Notes under the pieces: model-generated
The model's input: the letters and a program-made list of their open reading frames with translations, nothing else
Database searches by the model: none
What the model was told of the DNA's origin: nothing
Program-made: the position numbers and the translations under genes
NCBI GenBank assembly: GCA_015223225.1
Contig: JADFCQ010000006.1
Coordinates: 186,001-250,000 of the forward strand
Origin: Acetobacteraceae bacterium H6797
Lineage (GTDB): Bacteria; Pseudomonadota; Alphaproteobacteria; Acetobacterales; Acetobacteraceae
DNA: 64,000 nucleotides
Reading direction: 5' to 3'
Shown here: piece by piece, positions 19,072 to 29,771 of the stretch
How positions within the stretch are numbered: the first letter of the stretch is position 1
How the letters are laid out: every line of letters starts with the position of its first letter

Positions 19072-21025
19072 TACCAGCGGCCGCGTGGCGAGGTCGAGCG
19101 GCAGGGGGCGGGAGATGAGGCGGCCGGTGCCGCTGGCCAGCAGGAAGCCTCTGGTTCTCGCCCACCGCCTGCTCGCCCAGCAGGAGCACCGGATCGGCCG
19201 GGAGAGGCGTTTCGGGCGATGCAGGCACCACGCCCGGCGGGCCGAGGACGATATCCAGCACGCCCCCCGCTTCCACCTGCGGTTCCAGGCGCAGGGCGTA
19301 CCAGCCCTCCGTCAAATCCCAGCGCATCGGCGAGAGCCCGTCGACCGGCGCGGGCGGCAACTGGCCCTGGGCCGGGCGCACGCCGAGGCGAAGGGCGACC
19401 CCGTCCGCGCGCAGGGCGAAGGTGCCGGGGGCGGCGACATGGAAGAAGATCGTCACCGGCCGGCGCAGGTTGAAGCGGCTGCGCCAGGCCTTGCCCGGGC
19501 CGATTTCCGGCCCGAAGCCCGAGACGAAAACCGGCGCCTTGCCTTCATCGCGCCGCAGGAGAAGGCCGGAGGGCGGCACTTCGTCGCCGCCACTGCCGGG
19601 CATCTCAGCCAGCATGAGCTGGCGGCCCTTGCCCGGCTGGCCCGCGCCGTCGCCAAAGGAGCGCAGGGCGAAGGACTGCCCCTCGGCGCCCGTCACGATG
19701 ATGCTGCGCCGCGCCTTGTCGCGGGGCTCGGCCCTGATCCAGGCCGTAGGCTGGCGGCTATTCGCGGCGATCTCGGCGCTAAGCGGCCGGCCGCCATCGG
19801 TCTCCATCACCAGCCGGGCATCGGCGGGCTGGGGCAGGTCGAGCCGGAACTGATCGGCCTGGGACGGCACGGCGACCACCTCCGAGCCGAAGGGGCCGAT
19901 GCGCCCAGCGAGGTAGCCGCTCGCGAAAGCATCGCTCTCGCCGAGGCGGAGATGGAAGGGCCGCGCCGTATCGCCATCGGCCCAGGGACGGTCGGGCCCG
20001 CCATAGGCGGTGACGAGATAGGTGCCCGCCTCCAGCACGAGCCGCGCCGAGGCGCTGCCCAGGGGATGGCCGCGCGTGGGCTCGATGGTGCGGCGGCGCC
20101 AGGAAGTCGGCACGCGGTCACGCCCCTCGCGCCAGATCGCCATTTCGGCCAGGGCCCGCCCGGCGCCTTCGACGCGCAGCGGGCCGGTCTGGTCGAGGGT
20201 GATCCAGTAACCGCGCTGCTCGTGATCGGCGAGGGTGGCGCTGATGCTGTCGCCCGCGCGGAGAACGGCCGGCGGGGCCGCGTCGCGGAAGGGCGTGACC
20301 GTGACCTTCGTCTCGCCCGTCGCCCCCTCGGCACCCTGACTGCGAAGCTTATAGGTGCCGACATCGAGCAGCAGATCGAGCCGCCCATCCGTCGCCCCGG
20401 CCTCGCCCGCCCAGTCGCCCGGCCCGGCCAGCATATCCACGAGTTGCAGGGCCGTGCCCGTCGCGCTCTGGGCGGTGATGCTGAAGCGGCCGGGGGTGGT
20501 GACGGTGAGAAGCGTGTCGGTCTGGCCTGCGCTCGGCCAGGTATCGCGCTCAAGCCGGGCCGCGGGCGTATCCACCGCCGGGCCCTGCTGCGTCGGTGCC
20601 CCTGTCGCGACGGCCAGGCGGTCGGGCAGGGCGAGGGCGAGCGGGGCAGGCGGCTGGGGTGCGGCGGCCGGTACCTGGGCCTGGGCAGCCGGGGCGCCCG
20701 TGGCGCGAAGCTCCGCAATGCGGCGGGTGAAGCTGCGGTCGAGGCAGGCATTCAGCGCCGCGCCCGTGAGAGTGCCGCATTCCTGGCGGCGGCTGGTGAG
20801 CCAGGCGCGCTGAGCCTGCATGAGGGCAGGCTTGCCATCAGGATTGCGCGAGGAGGCGGCTTCGAAGGCCTCGTTCAACGCCTTGTCCAGCGCCAGCAGT
20901 TGCGGCGAGGCGCAGACCGCTTTGTCGATGGGGGTGGTCGCGCGCTGGCAGGCAATGCCCTGCGCCCCGGCGGCGGCCGGCATGAGGAGGCCAAGGCCGA
21001 AGATAAGGGCTGGATATCTGCTCAC
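19052..21025 (-). CDS. LprI-like exported protein, 5' reading frame of a probable split gene
   Basis: A 657-residue frame with a signal peptide (about 1-22, ending AAAGAQG). An LprI/DUF1311-type domain (about 24-105) carries conserved Cys and the pattern CQRATTPIDKAVCASPQ, then QRAWLTSRRQEC; LprI domains inhibit lysozyme. Beta-sandwich segments like those of the downstream frame follow (PGRFSITAQS, VGTYKLRSQG, EAGTYLVTAYGG). The last 25 or so residues become Pro/Arg/His-rich and look out of frame, while the neighbouring frame reads GFLLASGTGRLISRPLPL. This is the mark of a frameshift near 19150. It is the first gene of the envelope operon. A lysozyme-inhibitor-like domain beside a protease trap and PBP1C suggests wall defence (inference). 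Confidence 0.75.
   Translation of the reverse strand: MSRYPALIFGLGLLMPAAAGAQGIACQRATTPIDKAVCASPQLLALDKALNEAFEAASSRNPDGKPALMQAQRAWLTSRRQECGTLTGAALNACLDRSFTRRIAELRATGAPAAQAQVPAAAPQPPAPLALALPDRLAVATGAPTQQGPAVDTPAARLERDTWPSAGQTDTLLTVTTPGRFSITAQSATGTALQLVDMLAGPGDWAGEAGATDGRLDLLLDVGTYKLRSQGAEGATGETKVTVTPFRDAAPPAVLRAGDSISATLADHEQRGYWITLDQTGPLRVEGAGRALAEMAIWREGRDRVPTSWRRRTIEPTRGHPLGSASARLVLEAGTYLVTAYGGPDRPWADGDTARPFHLRLGESDAFASGYLAGRIGPFGSEVVAVPSQADQFRLDLPQPADARLVMETDGGRPLSAEIAANSRQPTAWIRAEPRDKARRSIIVTGAEGQSFALRSFGDGAGQPGKGRQLMLAEMPGSGGDEVPPSGLLLRRDEGKAPVFVSGFGPEIGPGKAWRSRFNLRRPVTIFFHVAAPGTFALRADGVALRLGVRPAQGQLPPAPVDGLSPMRWDLTEGWYALRLEPQVEAGGVLDIVLGPPGVVPASPETPLPADPVLLLGEQAVGENQRLPAGQRHRPPHLPPPAARPRHAAAGSDAAPG
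19145..19170 (-). other. Apparent frameshift joining two reading frames
   Basis: Reading from 21025 downward, the frame is sound to ...LLLGEQAVGENQ. From base 19149 the frame that makes sense is GFLLASGTG..., offset by one extra base (the A opposite 19150) or two missing ones. Both sides carry the same kind of beta-sandwich repeats. There is no long homopolymer or A-AAA-AAG slippery run, so programmed slippage is not indicated. Mutation or sequence error is more likely. Confidence 0.7.
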
Positions 21026-21180
21026 GGGGCGCTTCTCCGGTGCCGCGCCGGCTCGGGCCGGAACGCGATTACCGCCTTGGTGAGCGCGAGTAGCGCGGCG
21101 TGCAAGATAGGCGGCCGCCCGGCCCGATCACATTCCCAACATATCCAGGCTGTTAGGGCCTGACTTCGGTGTAATTTCGG
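21026..21180. promoter_or_regulatory. Gap upstream of the envelope operon
   Basis: A 155-bp gap separates the LysR gene (ending at 21181) from the first gene of the PBP1C operon (starting at 21025), both on minus. It must hold the operon promoter unless LysR reads through. I see a small 5-bp hairpin (CAGGC/GCCTG) but no convincing -35/-10 pair or terminator. Confidence 0.3.
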
Positions 21181-22065
21181 CTAATGACGCAGAAACTTGA
21201 GGAAGCTCCGTAAGGCGGAGGGCATCTGGCGGCGGCTCGGATAATAGAGGAACCAGCCGGGCAGTTCCGGGCACCAATCCTCCAGCACCGGCACGAGTTG
21301 CCCTGCCGCCATCGCAGCCTCCGCATATTGCGCGTCGAGGCGCAGAAGGCCGATGCCCTCAATTCCCGCCCGGAGCGCCGTATGCGGCTCGTTGACCGTC
21401 AGCGGGCCTTCCGGCGTGACGGTAACATCACGCCCGTCTTTGCTGAATTCCCAAGAAAAAATGGAACCGCCCGGGAAGCGATGCCGGATGCAGCGATGAT
21501 GCAGCACATCCTCGGGCTTCTCAGGCCTACCGTGCCGCGCGAAATAATCGGGCGAGGCCAGGACGAGATAGCGCAGCGGCCCGCCGAGCGGCACGGCGAT
21601 CATATCCCGCGCCAGATCCTCGCCGAAACGCACGCCGGCATCGAAGCCGCTCTCCACGATATCGACGCGCGCTGCATCCGAGATCAGTTCCAGCGAAACC
21701 GCCGGATGTGCCTCCAGGAAGGCCTTGGCCAGCGGCGCCAGGCGGAAGTCGATCGCCGGCTGCGGTGCGTTGATCCGGATGGTGCCGGTCGGGCGATCGC
21801 GAAAGTCATTCACCATGTCCAGCGCCGTGGCGATATCGTCGAAGGCCGGCAGAAGGCGTTGCAGCAGCCTCTCCCCCGCCTCGGTGGGCGCCACGCTGCG
21901 GGTGGTGCGGTTGAGGAGCCGCAGCCCCATCCGCTCCTCCAGATTCCGCATGGTCAGACTGAGCGCCGAGACCGAGACACCACGCTCCGCCGCCGCCTTC
22001 CGGAAGCTCCGATGCGTGGCGATGGCGGCGAAGGCCTCGAGTTCGGCGAGGGGGCGTGGCTTCAT
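21181..22065 (-). CDS. LysR-family transcriptional regulator
   Basis: A 294-residue LTTR: N-terminal winged helix-turn-helix (about 5-62, with FRKAAAERGVSVSALSLTMRNLEERMG) and a periplasmic-binding-like effector domain (about 90-290). I chose the ATG at 22065 because the domain starts right there; the 29-codon extension upstream has no LTTR character and would cover the shared promoter. It is divergent from an SDR gene, the usual arrangement of an LTTR and its target. Closest in feel to the CrgA/AaeR-like group (effector sequence SGFDAGVRFGE). Confidence 0.9.
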   Translation of the reverse strand: MKPRPLAELEAFAAIATHRSFRKAAAERGVSVSALSLTMRNLEERMGLRLLNRTTRSVAPTEAGERLLQRLLPAFDDIATALDMVNDFRDRPTGTIRINAPQPAIDFRLAPLAKAFLEAHPAVSLELISDAARVDIVESGFDAGVRFGEDLARDMIAVPLGGPLRYLVLASPDYFARHGRPEKPEDVLHHRCIRHRFPGGSIFSWEFSKDGRDVTVTPEGPLTVNEPHTALRAGIEGIGLLRLDAQYAEAAMAAGQLVPVLEDWCPELPGWFLYYPSRRQMPSALRSFLKFLRH

Positions 22066-22094
22066 TGTGAAGGGAAACTCAACAAGCCGAGAAG

Positions 22095-22119
22095 GGATTG
22101 GGCGATTATCGAACAATCC
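22095..22119. promoter_or_regulatory. Inverted repeat in the LysR/SDR divergent promoter
   Basis: GGATTG (22095-22100) and CAATCC (22114-22119) are 6-bp inverted arms with a 13-bp AT-rich spacer. They sit between the divergent starts at 22065 and 22167, where an LTTR dimer would be expected to bind. Confidence 0.4.
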
Positions 22120-22166
22120 GACCTGAGTCACAAGAAACCAGTCATCAGACAAGCTTGGAGCCAGTC

Positions 22167-22916
22167 ATGAAGATTTCCGGCAATACCATTCTCGTCACGG
22201 GCGGCGGCACGGGCATCGGACGCGGCCTGGCCGAGGCGCTGCAGGCCAAAGGTAACCAGGTCATCATCGCCGGCCGCCGCCGGGCACCGCTGGAGGAAGC
22301 CGCCGCCGCCAATCCCGGTATGGCCTTCGCCACGCTGGATATCGACGACCCGGAGGATATCCGCCGCTTCGCCCGCGAGATCGTCCAGGCGCATCCGGGC
22401 CTGAACGTCATCGTCAACAACGCCGGCATCATGCGCGTCGAGGAGGTGCTGAAGAACCCGGACGCGCTGGCCATCGCCGAGGCGACCATCACCACCAATC
22501 TGCTCGGCCCGATCCGCCTTACCAGCGCCCTGCTGCCGCATCTTCTGAGCAAGGACGAGGCGGCGGTCGTGATGGTCTCCTCCGGCTTGGCCTTCGTGCC
22601 GCGCGCCGATACGCCGACCTATTCCGCGACCAAGGCGGCCATCCATTCCTACAGCATCTCGCTGCGCCACCAATTGCGCGGCACCCCGGTGCAGGTGATC
22701 GAGCTGGCGCCGCCGCTGGTCGCGACCGACCTCACCCCGGGCCAGCGCGACAACCCCCGCGCGATGCCTCTGACGGATTTCATCACCGAGAGCGTGCAAT
22801 TGCTTGAAAATCAGCTGGATGGGGGAGAGATCCTCGTGCAGCGTGTGATGGCGCAGCGGACGGCTGAGGCGCAGGGTAAGTTCCAGGCGGTGTTCGACCT
22901 CATCAACCCCCGCTGA
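22167..22916 (+). CDS. Short-chain dehydrogenase/reductase (DltE-like)
   Basis: A 249-residue classical SDR oxidoreductase: cofactor motif TGGGTGIG (11-18), NNAG in VIVNNAGIM, and active-site YSATK, with a GRRR after beta-2 that favours NADP(H). Overall it resembles the DltE-type oxidoreductases. The start ATG at 22167 is preceded by GGAG at 22157; longer versions run into the promoter. The divergent LysR gene probably controls it. Substrate unknown. Confidence 0.9.
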   Translation: MKISGNTILVTGGGTGIGRGLAEALQAKGNQVIIAGRRRAPLEEAAAANPGMAFATLDIDDPEDIRRFAREIVQAHPGLNVIVNNAGIMRVEEVLKNPDALAIAEATITTNLLGPIRLTSALLPHLLSKDEAAVVMVSSGLAFVPRADTPTYSATKAAIHSYSISLRHQLRGTPVQVIELAPPLVATDLTPGQRDNPRAMPLTDFITESVQLLENQLDGGEILVQRVMAQRTAEAQGKFQAVFDLINPR

Positions 22917-22967
22917 GCAGGCGTGTGAGGGCCTCGCCAAGCGCGCGGGCCCGCCTATCTATGGTCT

Positions 22968-23249
22968 ATGCCGCGCAGGAAAAGGCCCACCGCCGCCTCC
23001 TATGCCTGGCTCGCGGAAGCGGGCTGGGTTTTCGCCATGCATAGCGCCCAAATATGGGCCAATCCGGCCAAGGCCGGCACGCGGCTCGCCACCCTCGCGG
23101 CCGAGAAACAGCGGGCTTTCGGCGAGGGGGCGGTGAAAGCCGGGCTGGCCGCCATGCGCGGGGCCAGCCCGCAGGCAATTTCCGAGGCCGCCCTCAAGCC
23201 CGTCCGCCGCCGCGTGCGGGCCAATGCGAAGAAAATCCGCCAGGGGTAG
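22968..23249 (+). CDS. Small basic helical protein of unknown function
   Basis: A 93-residue protein, rich in Ala/Arg/Lys with predicted long helices and an amphipathic phasin-like feel (WVFAMHSAQIWANPAKA, AALKPVRRRVRANAKK). There is no signal peptide or membrane segment. Codon use matches its neighbours. I do not recognise the family firmly; a phasin-like or nucleoid-type role is a guess. Confidence 0.55.
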   Translation: MPRRKRPTAASYAWLAEAGWVFAMHSAQIWANPAKAGTRLATLAAEKQRAFGEGAVKAGLAAMRGASPQAISEAALKPVRRRVRANAKKIRQG

Positions 23250-23350
23250 AATGGCAAAATCCAGCCGCTTTCCTGAGCCTCATCACCTTCGGATTCAGCC
23301 CGGCGAGGGCCTGCCGCGATTCGCAAGTAGGATTCCGCCTGCCGAACGGC

Positions 23351-23366
23351 ACACCATACTGGTTGA
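23351..23366. promoter_or_regulatory. Possible weak upstream NrdR box
   Basis: ACACCATACTGGTTGA matches the NrdR consensus at about 9 of 16 positions. It starts 33 bp before the stronger box, close to the roughly 31-32 bp that separates paired NrdR boxes in other bacteria. It overlaps the candidate -35. Confidence 0.35.
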
Positions 23367-23393
23367 CGGAAAACGGGGCATCGCCACTATATG
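23363..23393 (+). promoter_or_regulatory. Candidate promoter for nrdHIEF
   Basis: A TTGACG hexamer (23363-23368) is followed after 19 bp by TATATG (23388-23393), or after 17 bp by ACTATA. The -10 region lies inside the NrdR-like box, so repressor binding would block polymerase. Sigma-70-type assignment is inferred from the hexamers only. Confidence 0.5.
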
Positions 23394-23399
23394 TGGTGT
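23384..23399. promoter_or_regulatory. NrdR-box-like palindrome
   Basis: CCACTATATGTGGTGT matches 13 of 16 positions of the NrdR consensus (acaCwAtATaTwGtgt, as I recall it). NrdR is the ATP/dATP-sensing repressor of ribonucleotide reductase genes. Its place upstream of nrdHIEF fits well. Confidence 0.6.
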
Positions 23400-23661
23400 C
23401 GAGGTGCTTCCGATTCGCAAGTCTGGGTAGCAGGAAACCGGCGAGCCAGGATCTGCCTCGATCGAGAACGTGACTAGGACGGGGCGTCCGGCAAAAGCGG
23501 CGGTAGTGGCTCAGAATGAGCCGCTGGCGCCATTCCGAGCGACCCGTAGGCAATCGTCTCCGATGGGTCGGTTTGCCTTTCCAGATCTTTTCCATTCAAG
23601 GGCGGGCGCCCGGCGTCCGGCCTTGAGTCGCGGCTGCTTATTGAGGGGGATTGAGGGGATC

Positions 23662-23883
23662 ATGAGCATCATCGTCTATAGCAAGCCCGCTTGCGTTCAG
23701 TGCACGGCCACCACGCGGGCGCTCGACCGTCAGGGCATCGGCTACAAGGTCATCGACGTCTCCACCGACAGCACGGCGCTCGCGCTGGTCAAGGAGATGG
23801 GCTACCAGCAGGTGCCCGTCGTCGTCGCCGGCGAGCGTCATTGGGCGGGCTTCCGGCCCGATATGATCAGCAGCCTTTCCTGA
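23662..23883 (+). CDS. nrdH: NrdH glutaredoxin-like electron donor
   Basis: A 73-residue redoxin with the NrdH signature [13 protein letters not shown] (redox pair Cys11/Cys14) and the cis-Pro motif QQVPVVV. It passes electrons from thioredoxin reductase to NrdE in class Ib ribonucleotide reduction. The start at 23662 begins exactly at the domain and has a G-rich ribosome site; the longer frame upstream is leader. It is the first gene of nrdHIEF, with a 13-bp gap to nrdI. Confidence 0.95.
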   Translation: MSIIVYSKPACVQCTATTRALDRQGIGYKVIDVSTDSTALALVKEMGYQQVPVVVAGERHWAGFRPDMISSLS

Positions 23884-23896
23884 TCGCCCGGCGGCC

Positions 23897-24279
23897 ATGG
23901 AGGGCATCGTCTATTTCTCGAGCCGGTCGGAAAATACCCGACGGTTCGTCGAGAAGCTTGACCTGCCCGCCCTCCGCCTTCCGATGGATGGGAATGACGA
24001 GCCACCGCTGGTCGATACCCCTTATGTGCTGATCACGCCGAGCTATGGCGGCGGATCGGCCAAGGGTGCGGTACCCAAGCCGGTGATCCGCTTCCTCAAC
24101 CATGAAGGCAACCGCTCGCTCATCCGTGGCGTGATCGCCGCGGGGAACACGAATTTCGGCGAGGCCTACGCGCTGGCCGGCAAGATCGTCGCCGCGAAAT
24201 GTGCCGTGCCTCTCCTCTATCGTTTCGAGCTTCTGGGAACGGTCGAGGATGTCAGCAATGTCAAAGAGGGATTGAAGAG

Positions 24280-24301
<22 letters not shown>
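23897..24301 (+). CDS. nrdI: NrdI flavodoxin-like activator
   Basis: A 134-residue NrdI: FMN-binding [13 protein letters not shown] near the N-terminus, ITPSYGGG and the [13 protein letters not shown] loop. It supplies the oxidant that assembles the Mn(III)2-tyrosyl radical cofactor of NrdF. Its 3' end overlaps nrdE by 22 bp, which supports translational coupling. Confidence 0.95.
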
Positions 24302-27427
<3,126 letters not shown>

Positions 27428-27445
27428 TCGATACCGATCGCGGTG

Positions 27446-27481
27446 AAAAAGGGCGGCGCCAGCCAAGGCGCCGCCCTTTTT
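27446..27481 (+). terminator. Rho-independent terminator after nrdF
   Basis: A perfect 10-bp stem, GGGCGGCGCC / GGCGCCGCCC, with a 6-nt loop (AGCCAA), flanked by AAAAA on the left and TTTTT on the right. It is 19 bp past the nrdF stop. The symmetric A and T runs would let it work in both directions. Confidence 0.93.
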
Positions 27482-27582
27482 CGTTTCGGCATCCCGATGT
27501 CGAGGCCTAGGCTGGCCGTCGCGCGGGCCTCGGCCTGCCGGATGATTTCTCGCCTCAAAACAAAACCAACAGGGAGAAAGCC

Positions 27583-28569
27583 ATGTCCAGGATCGAACGC
27601 CGTTCTCTGCTTTTCGCCACGGGCGGTATCGCCTTGCTCTCCAGCCCGGCCGTGCTGCGTGCGCAATCCGCCTGGCCCAGCCAGCCCATCCGCCTGATCT
27701 GCCCCTTCGCCGCCGGCGGCCCGACCGATGTGGCGGCACGGCTCGTGGCCGAACAGCTCACGCCCATCCTCCGCCAGCGTGTCGTGGTGGAGAACCGCAC
27801 GGGCGCCGGCGTCGTCGTCGGCACCGAGGTCGTCGCCAAGGCGCGCGACGGCTATACCTTCCTCTACAGCACCATCGCGCATGCCGTGCTGCGGCCGCTC
27901 TTCGCCAATCTCTCCTTCGACCCGATTAACGACTTTCAGCCGATCTCGCTTGTCGGCGTCATCCCCATGCTCATGCAGGTGAACAATAACTTCCCTGCGA
28001 AGGACCTGAAGGAAATGATCGCGCTCGTGCGCGACAATCCGGGAAAATACAATTACGGCAGCTCCGGTACGGGGGGCGCCGTTCATCTCGCGACGGAATT
28101 GTTCCTGAAGCAGGCGGGGGATTTGAAAATGAACCACATCCCCTATCGTGGTTCCGCGCCCGCCATGCCGGACCTGCTGAACGGCTCTCTCGCGATGCTG
28201 CTCAACGTCGCTTCAGATGGCGTCACGAGCGTTCAGTCGGGGCAGACGAGGGGGCTGGCCATCAGCAGCACCCAGCGCGTGCCGCAACTGCCCAATGTGC
28301 CGAGCTTCGCCGAGGCGGGGCTTCCGGGCTACGAGGCCTATACCTGGCACATGGTCTTCGCTCCCGCGGGCGTGCCGACGGAGGTGGTCCTGGCGATGAA
28401 TGACGCCGTCAACCGCGTCACCGGCGATCCGCGCATGCAGCAGCGTTTCGCCGATATGACGATGCAGGCGCGGCCCAATACCTCGCCCGAGGATGCCGCG
28501 AATTGGCTGCGAAGCGAGACGGCGAAATGGGAGCCGATGGTCAAGGCCGCCGGCATCGTTGCTCAATAG
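27583..28569 (+). CDS. Bug/TctC-type tripartite tricarboxylate transporter binding protein
   Basis: A 328-residue periplasmic solute-binding protein: signal peptide with a twin-Arg-like start (RIERRSLLFATGG, cleavage near LRAQS), then the Bug fold with YPSQPIRLI-like entry (WPSQPIRLICPFAAGG), NPGKYNYGSSGTGG, PYRGSAPAMPDL and the C-terminal LRSETAKWEPMVKAAGI. Bug proteins bind carboxylates. No TctA/TctB membrane genes are nearby, so it is an orphan, as is common in bacteria with expanded Bug families. It faces the enolase-superfamily gene tail to tail. Confidence 0.93.
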   Translation: MSRIERRSLLFATGGIALLSSPAVLRAQSAWPSQPIRLICPFAAGGPTDVAARLVAEQLTPILRQRVVVENRTGAGVVVGTEVVAKARDGYTFLYSTIAHAVLRPLFANLSFDPINDFQPISLVGVIPMLMQVNNNFPAKDLKEMIALVRDNPGKYNYGSSGTGGAVHLATELFLKQAGDLKMNHIPYRGSAPAMPDLLNGSLAMLLNVASDGVTSVQSGQTRGLAISSTQRVPQLPNVPSFAEAGLPGYEAYTWHMVFAPAGVPTEVVLAMNDAVNRVTGDPRMQQRFADMTMQARPNTSPEDAANWLRSETAKWEPMVKAAGIVAQ

Positions 28570-28576
28570 TCGCGGA

Positions 28577-28601
28577 GGGGATGCCGGCTCTCGGCATCCC
28601 C
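28577..28601. terminator. Bidirectional hairpin between convergent genes
   Basis: GGGGATGCCG (28577-28586) pairs perfectly with CGGCATCCCC (28592-28601) around a 5-nt loop. It lies in the 45-bp gap between the Bug binding protein and the convergent enolase-superfamily gene. There is no T run, but position and stem support a shared terminator. Confidence 0.7.
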
Positions 28602-28614
28602 GCGCTGCGCAAGC

Positions 28615-29742
28615 TCAGGCCGAGGCCAGGATGCGGGCATTGCCCCGCAGCGAGGTGTCGGTCACCGTAATGCCCAGCCCCGGCCCCGTCGGCACGATCA
28701 CCGCACCGCCTCGGTTTGGGATGCGCTCTTCCAGCACGTCTTCCGTCAGAACGTGATGGGGCATGTAGAATTCGCAACCGAGCGACATGCCCGGCGTCGC
28801 AGCGATGAACTGCGTGCCCGCCGCCAGCGCCACGCCGCCTTCCCAGAGCGTGCCGCCATAGCCCGGAATATGCGCCGCATCGGCAATGGCCATCAGCGCC
28901 TGCGCCTTGAGCAGTCCGCCCGCCTTCATCAGCTTCACCGAGATGGCGTCGGCGGCGTTGAGGCGGATGATCTCCATAAGATCCCGCGCATTGAAGCAGC
29001 TCTCATCGGCGAGGATGGGCGTGTCCAGCGCATCGGCGAAGGAAGCCATGGCCGTCAGGCAATCGCGCGGCACCGGCTGCTCGATGAAGGTTGGCTTGAA
29101 GCGGTCGACCTCGCGAAGGATGTTGATGGCGCCGAAAGGTTGCAGCGCCTGGTTATAGTCCAGCCGCAGGTCGATGCCGTCGCCGAAGGCGTTGCGGATC
29201 GCCTCCAGGTTCCTCATCTCCACCGCATGGGGCTTCACGCCTGTCTTCACCTTGAAGATGCGGTTGCCCTCGGGAACCATCGCCTGCATCCGCGCCAGGT
29301 CCGCGTCGAAATCCGGATCGGCGATGGAGAAGGAGAGGGGGATCTCGTCGCGCACACGCCCGCCGAGCAGATCGGCGACGGAAAGCCCGGAGAGTTTGCC
29401 GAGGATGTCGAACATCGCCGTCTCGATGGCGAGCTTGGCCTCGCCATGCCCGACGATGGCCCGATCCATGGTGATGGTGAGCTGGCGGATATTCCTGACC
29501 GGCGCGCCGATCACCAGCGGCCGCAGATAGGTGTCGATCGCCGCGAAGGCCGCCTCTGAGGTGCCGGTGAAGACCTCCCAGGGCGCGGCCTCGCCCCAGC
29601 CGGTGACGCCGGAGGTCGAGGTCAGCTCGACCAGAACGCGCTTCACCGTGCCCATGACGTTGCCCACGCCCTGGAGCCGCTTCATCTTGATCGGGCTCTC
29701 GATCATGAAGACCCGGAGATGCGCGATCTTCTCGCTGTGCAT
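28615..29742 (-). CDS. Enolase-superfamily enzyme, muconate cycloisomerase-like
   Basis: A 375-residue enzyme of the mandelate racemase/muconate lactonising family. An N-terminal capping domain precedes the barrel with K-x-K (Lys164, Lys166 in FKVKTG), metal ligands Asp195 (DYN), Glu221 (IEQP) and Asp246 (DES), and an opposite Lys270 (SVKLMKAGG). This set fits cycloisomerases, dipeptide epimerases and o-succinylbenzoate synthases; the exact reaction cannot be read off. It follows an amino-acid ABC transporter on the same strand with a 29-bp gap, so a role on an imported amino acid or dipeptide is plausible. Confidence 0.88.
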   Translation of the reverse strand: MHSEKIAHLRVFMIESPIKMKRLQGVGNVMGTVKRVLVELTSTSGVTGWGEAAPWEVFTGTSEAAFAAIDTYLRPLVIGAPVRNIRQLTITMDRAIVGHGEAKLAIETAMFDILGKLSGLSVADLLGGRVRDEIPLSFSIADPDFDADLARMQAMVPEGNRIFKVKTGVKPHAVEMRNLEAIRNAFGDGIDLRLDYNQALQPFGAINILREVDRFKPTFIEQPVPRDCLTAMASFADALDTPILADESCFNARDLMEIIRLNAADAISVKLMKAGGLLKAQALMAIADAAHIPGYGGTLWEGGVALAAGTQFIAATPGMSLGCEFYMPHHVLTEDVLEERIPNRGGAVIVPTGPGLGITVTDTSLRGNARILASA

Positions 29743-29771
29743 TGAAGACTTCCTTATCGGCGGCCCGCGCG

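Larger units (their letters stand above)
23250..23661. promoter_or_regulatory. 412-bp non-coding leader before nrdHIEF
   Basis: A long gap of lower GC than the flanking genes. It holds an NrdR-box-like palindrome over a promoter (near 23351-23399), a repeated 12-mer (CGATTCGCAAGT at 23317 and 23411), then about 260 nt of apparent untranslated leader. Short open frames inside it (for example 23251-23430) lack the codon bias of neighbouring genes. GGGGATTGAGGGGATC just before 23662 supplies the nrdH ribosome site. Confidence 0.6.

Noticed and set aside
23251..23430. Short open frame in the nrd leader (59 codons)
   Set aside because: Third-position base use is not GC-biased like real genes here, it spans the promoter/NrdR-like box, and no family is recognisable.
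23400..23470. Cobalamin-riboswitch-like sequence (AGCCAGGATCTGCC) in the nrd leader
   Set aside because: It resembles the B12 box but lacks two bases, and the canonical upstream core elements are missing or misplaced. Only a covariance-model search could revive it.
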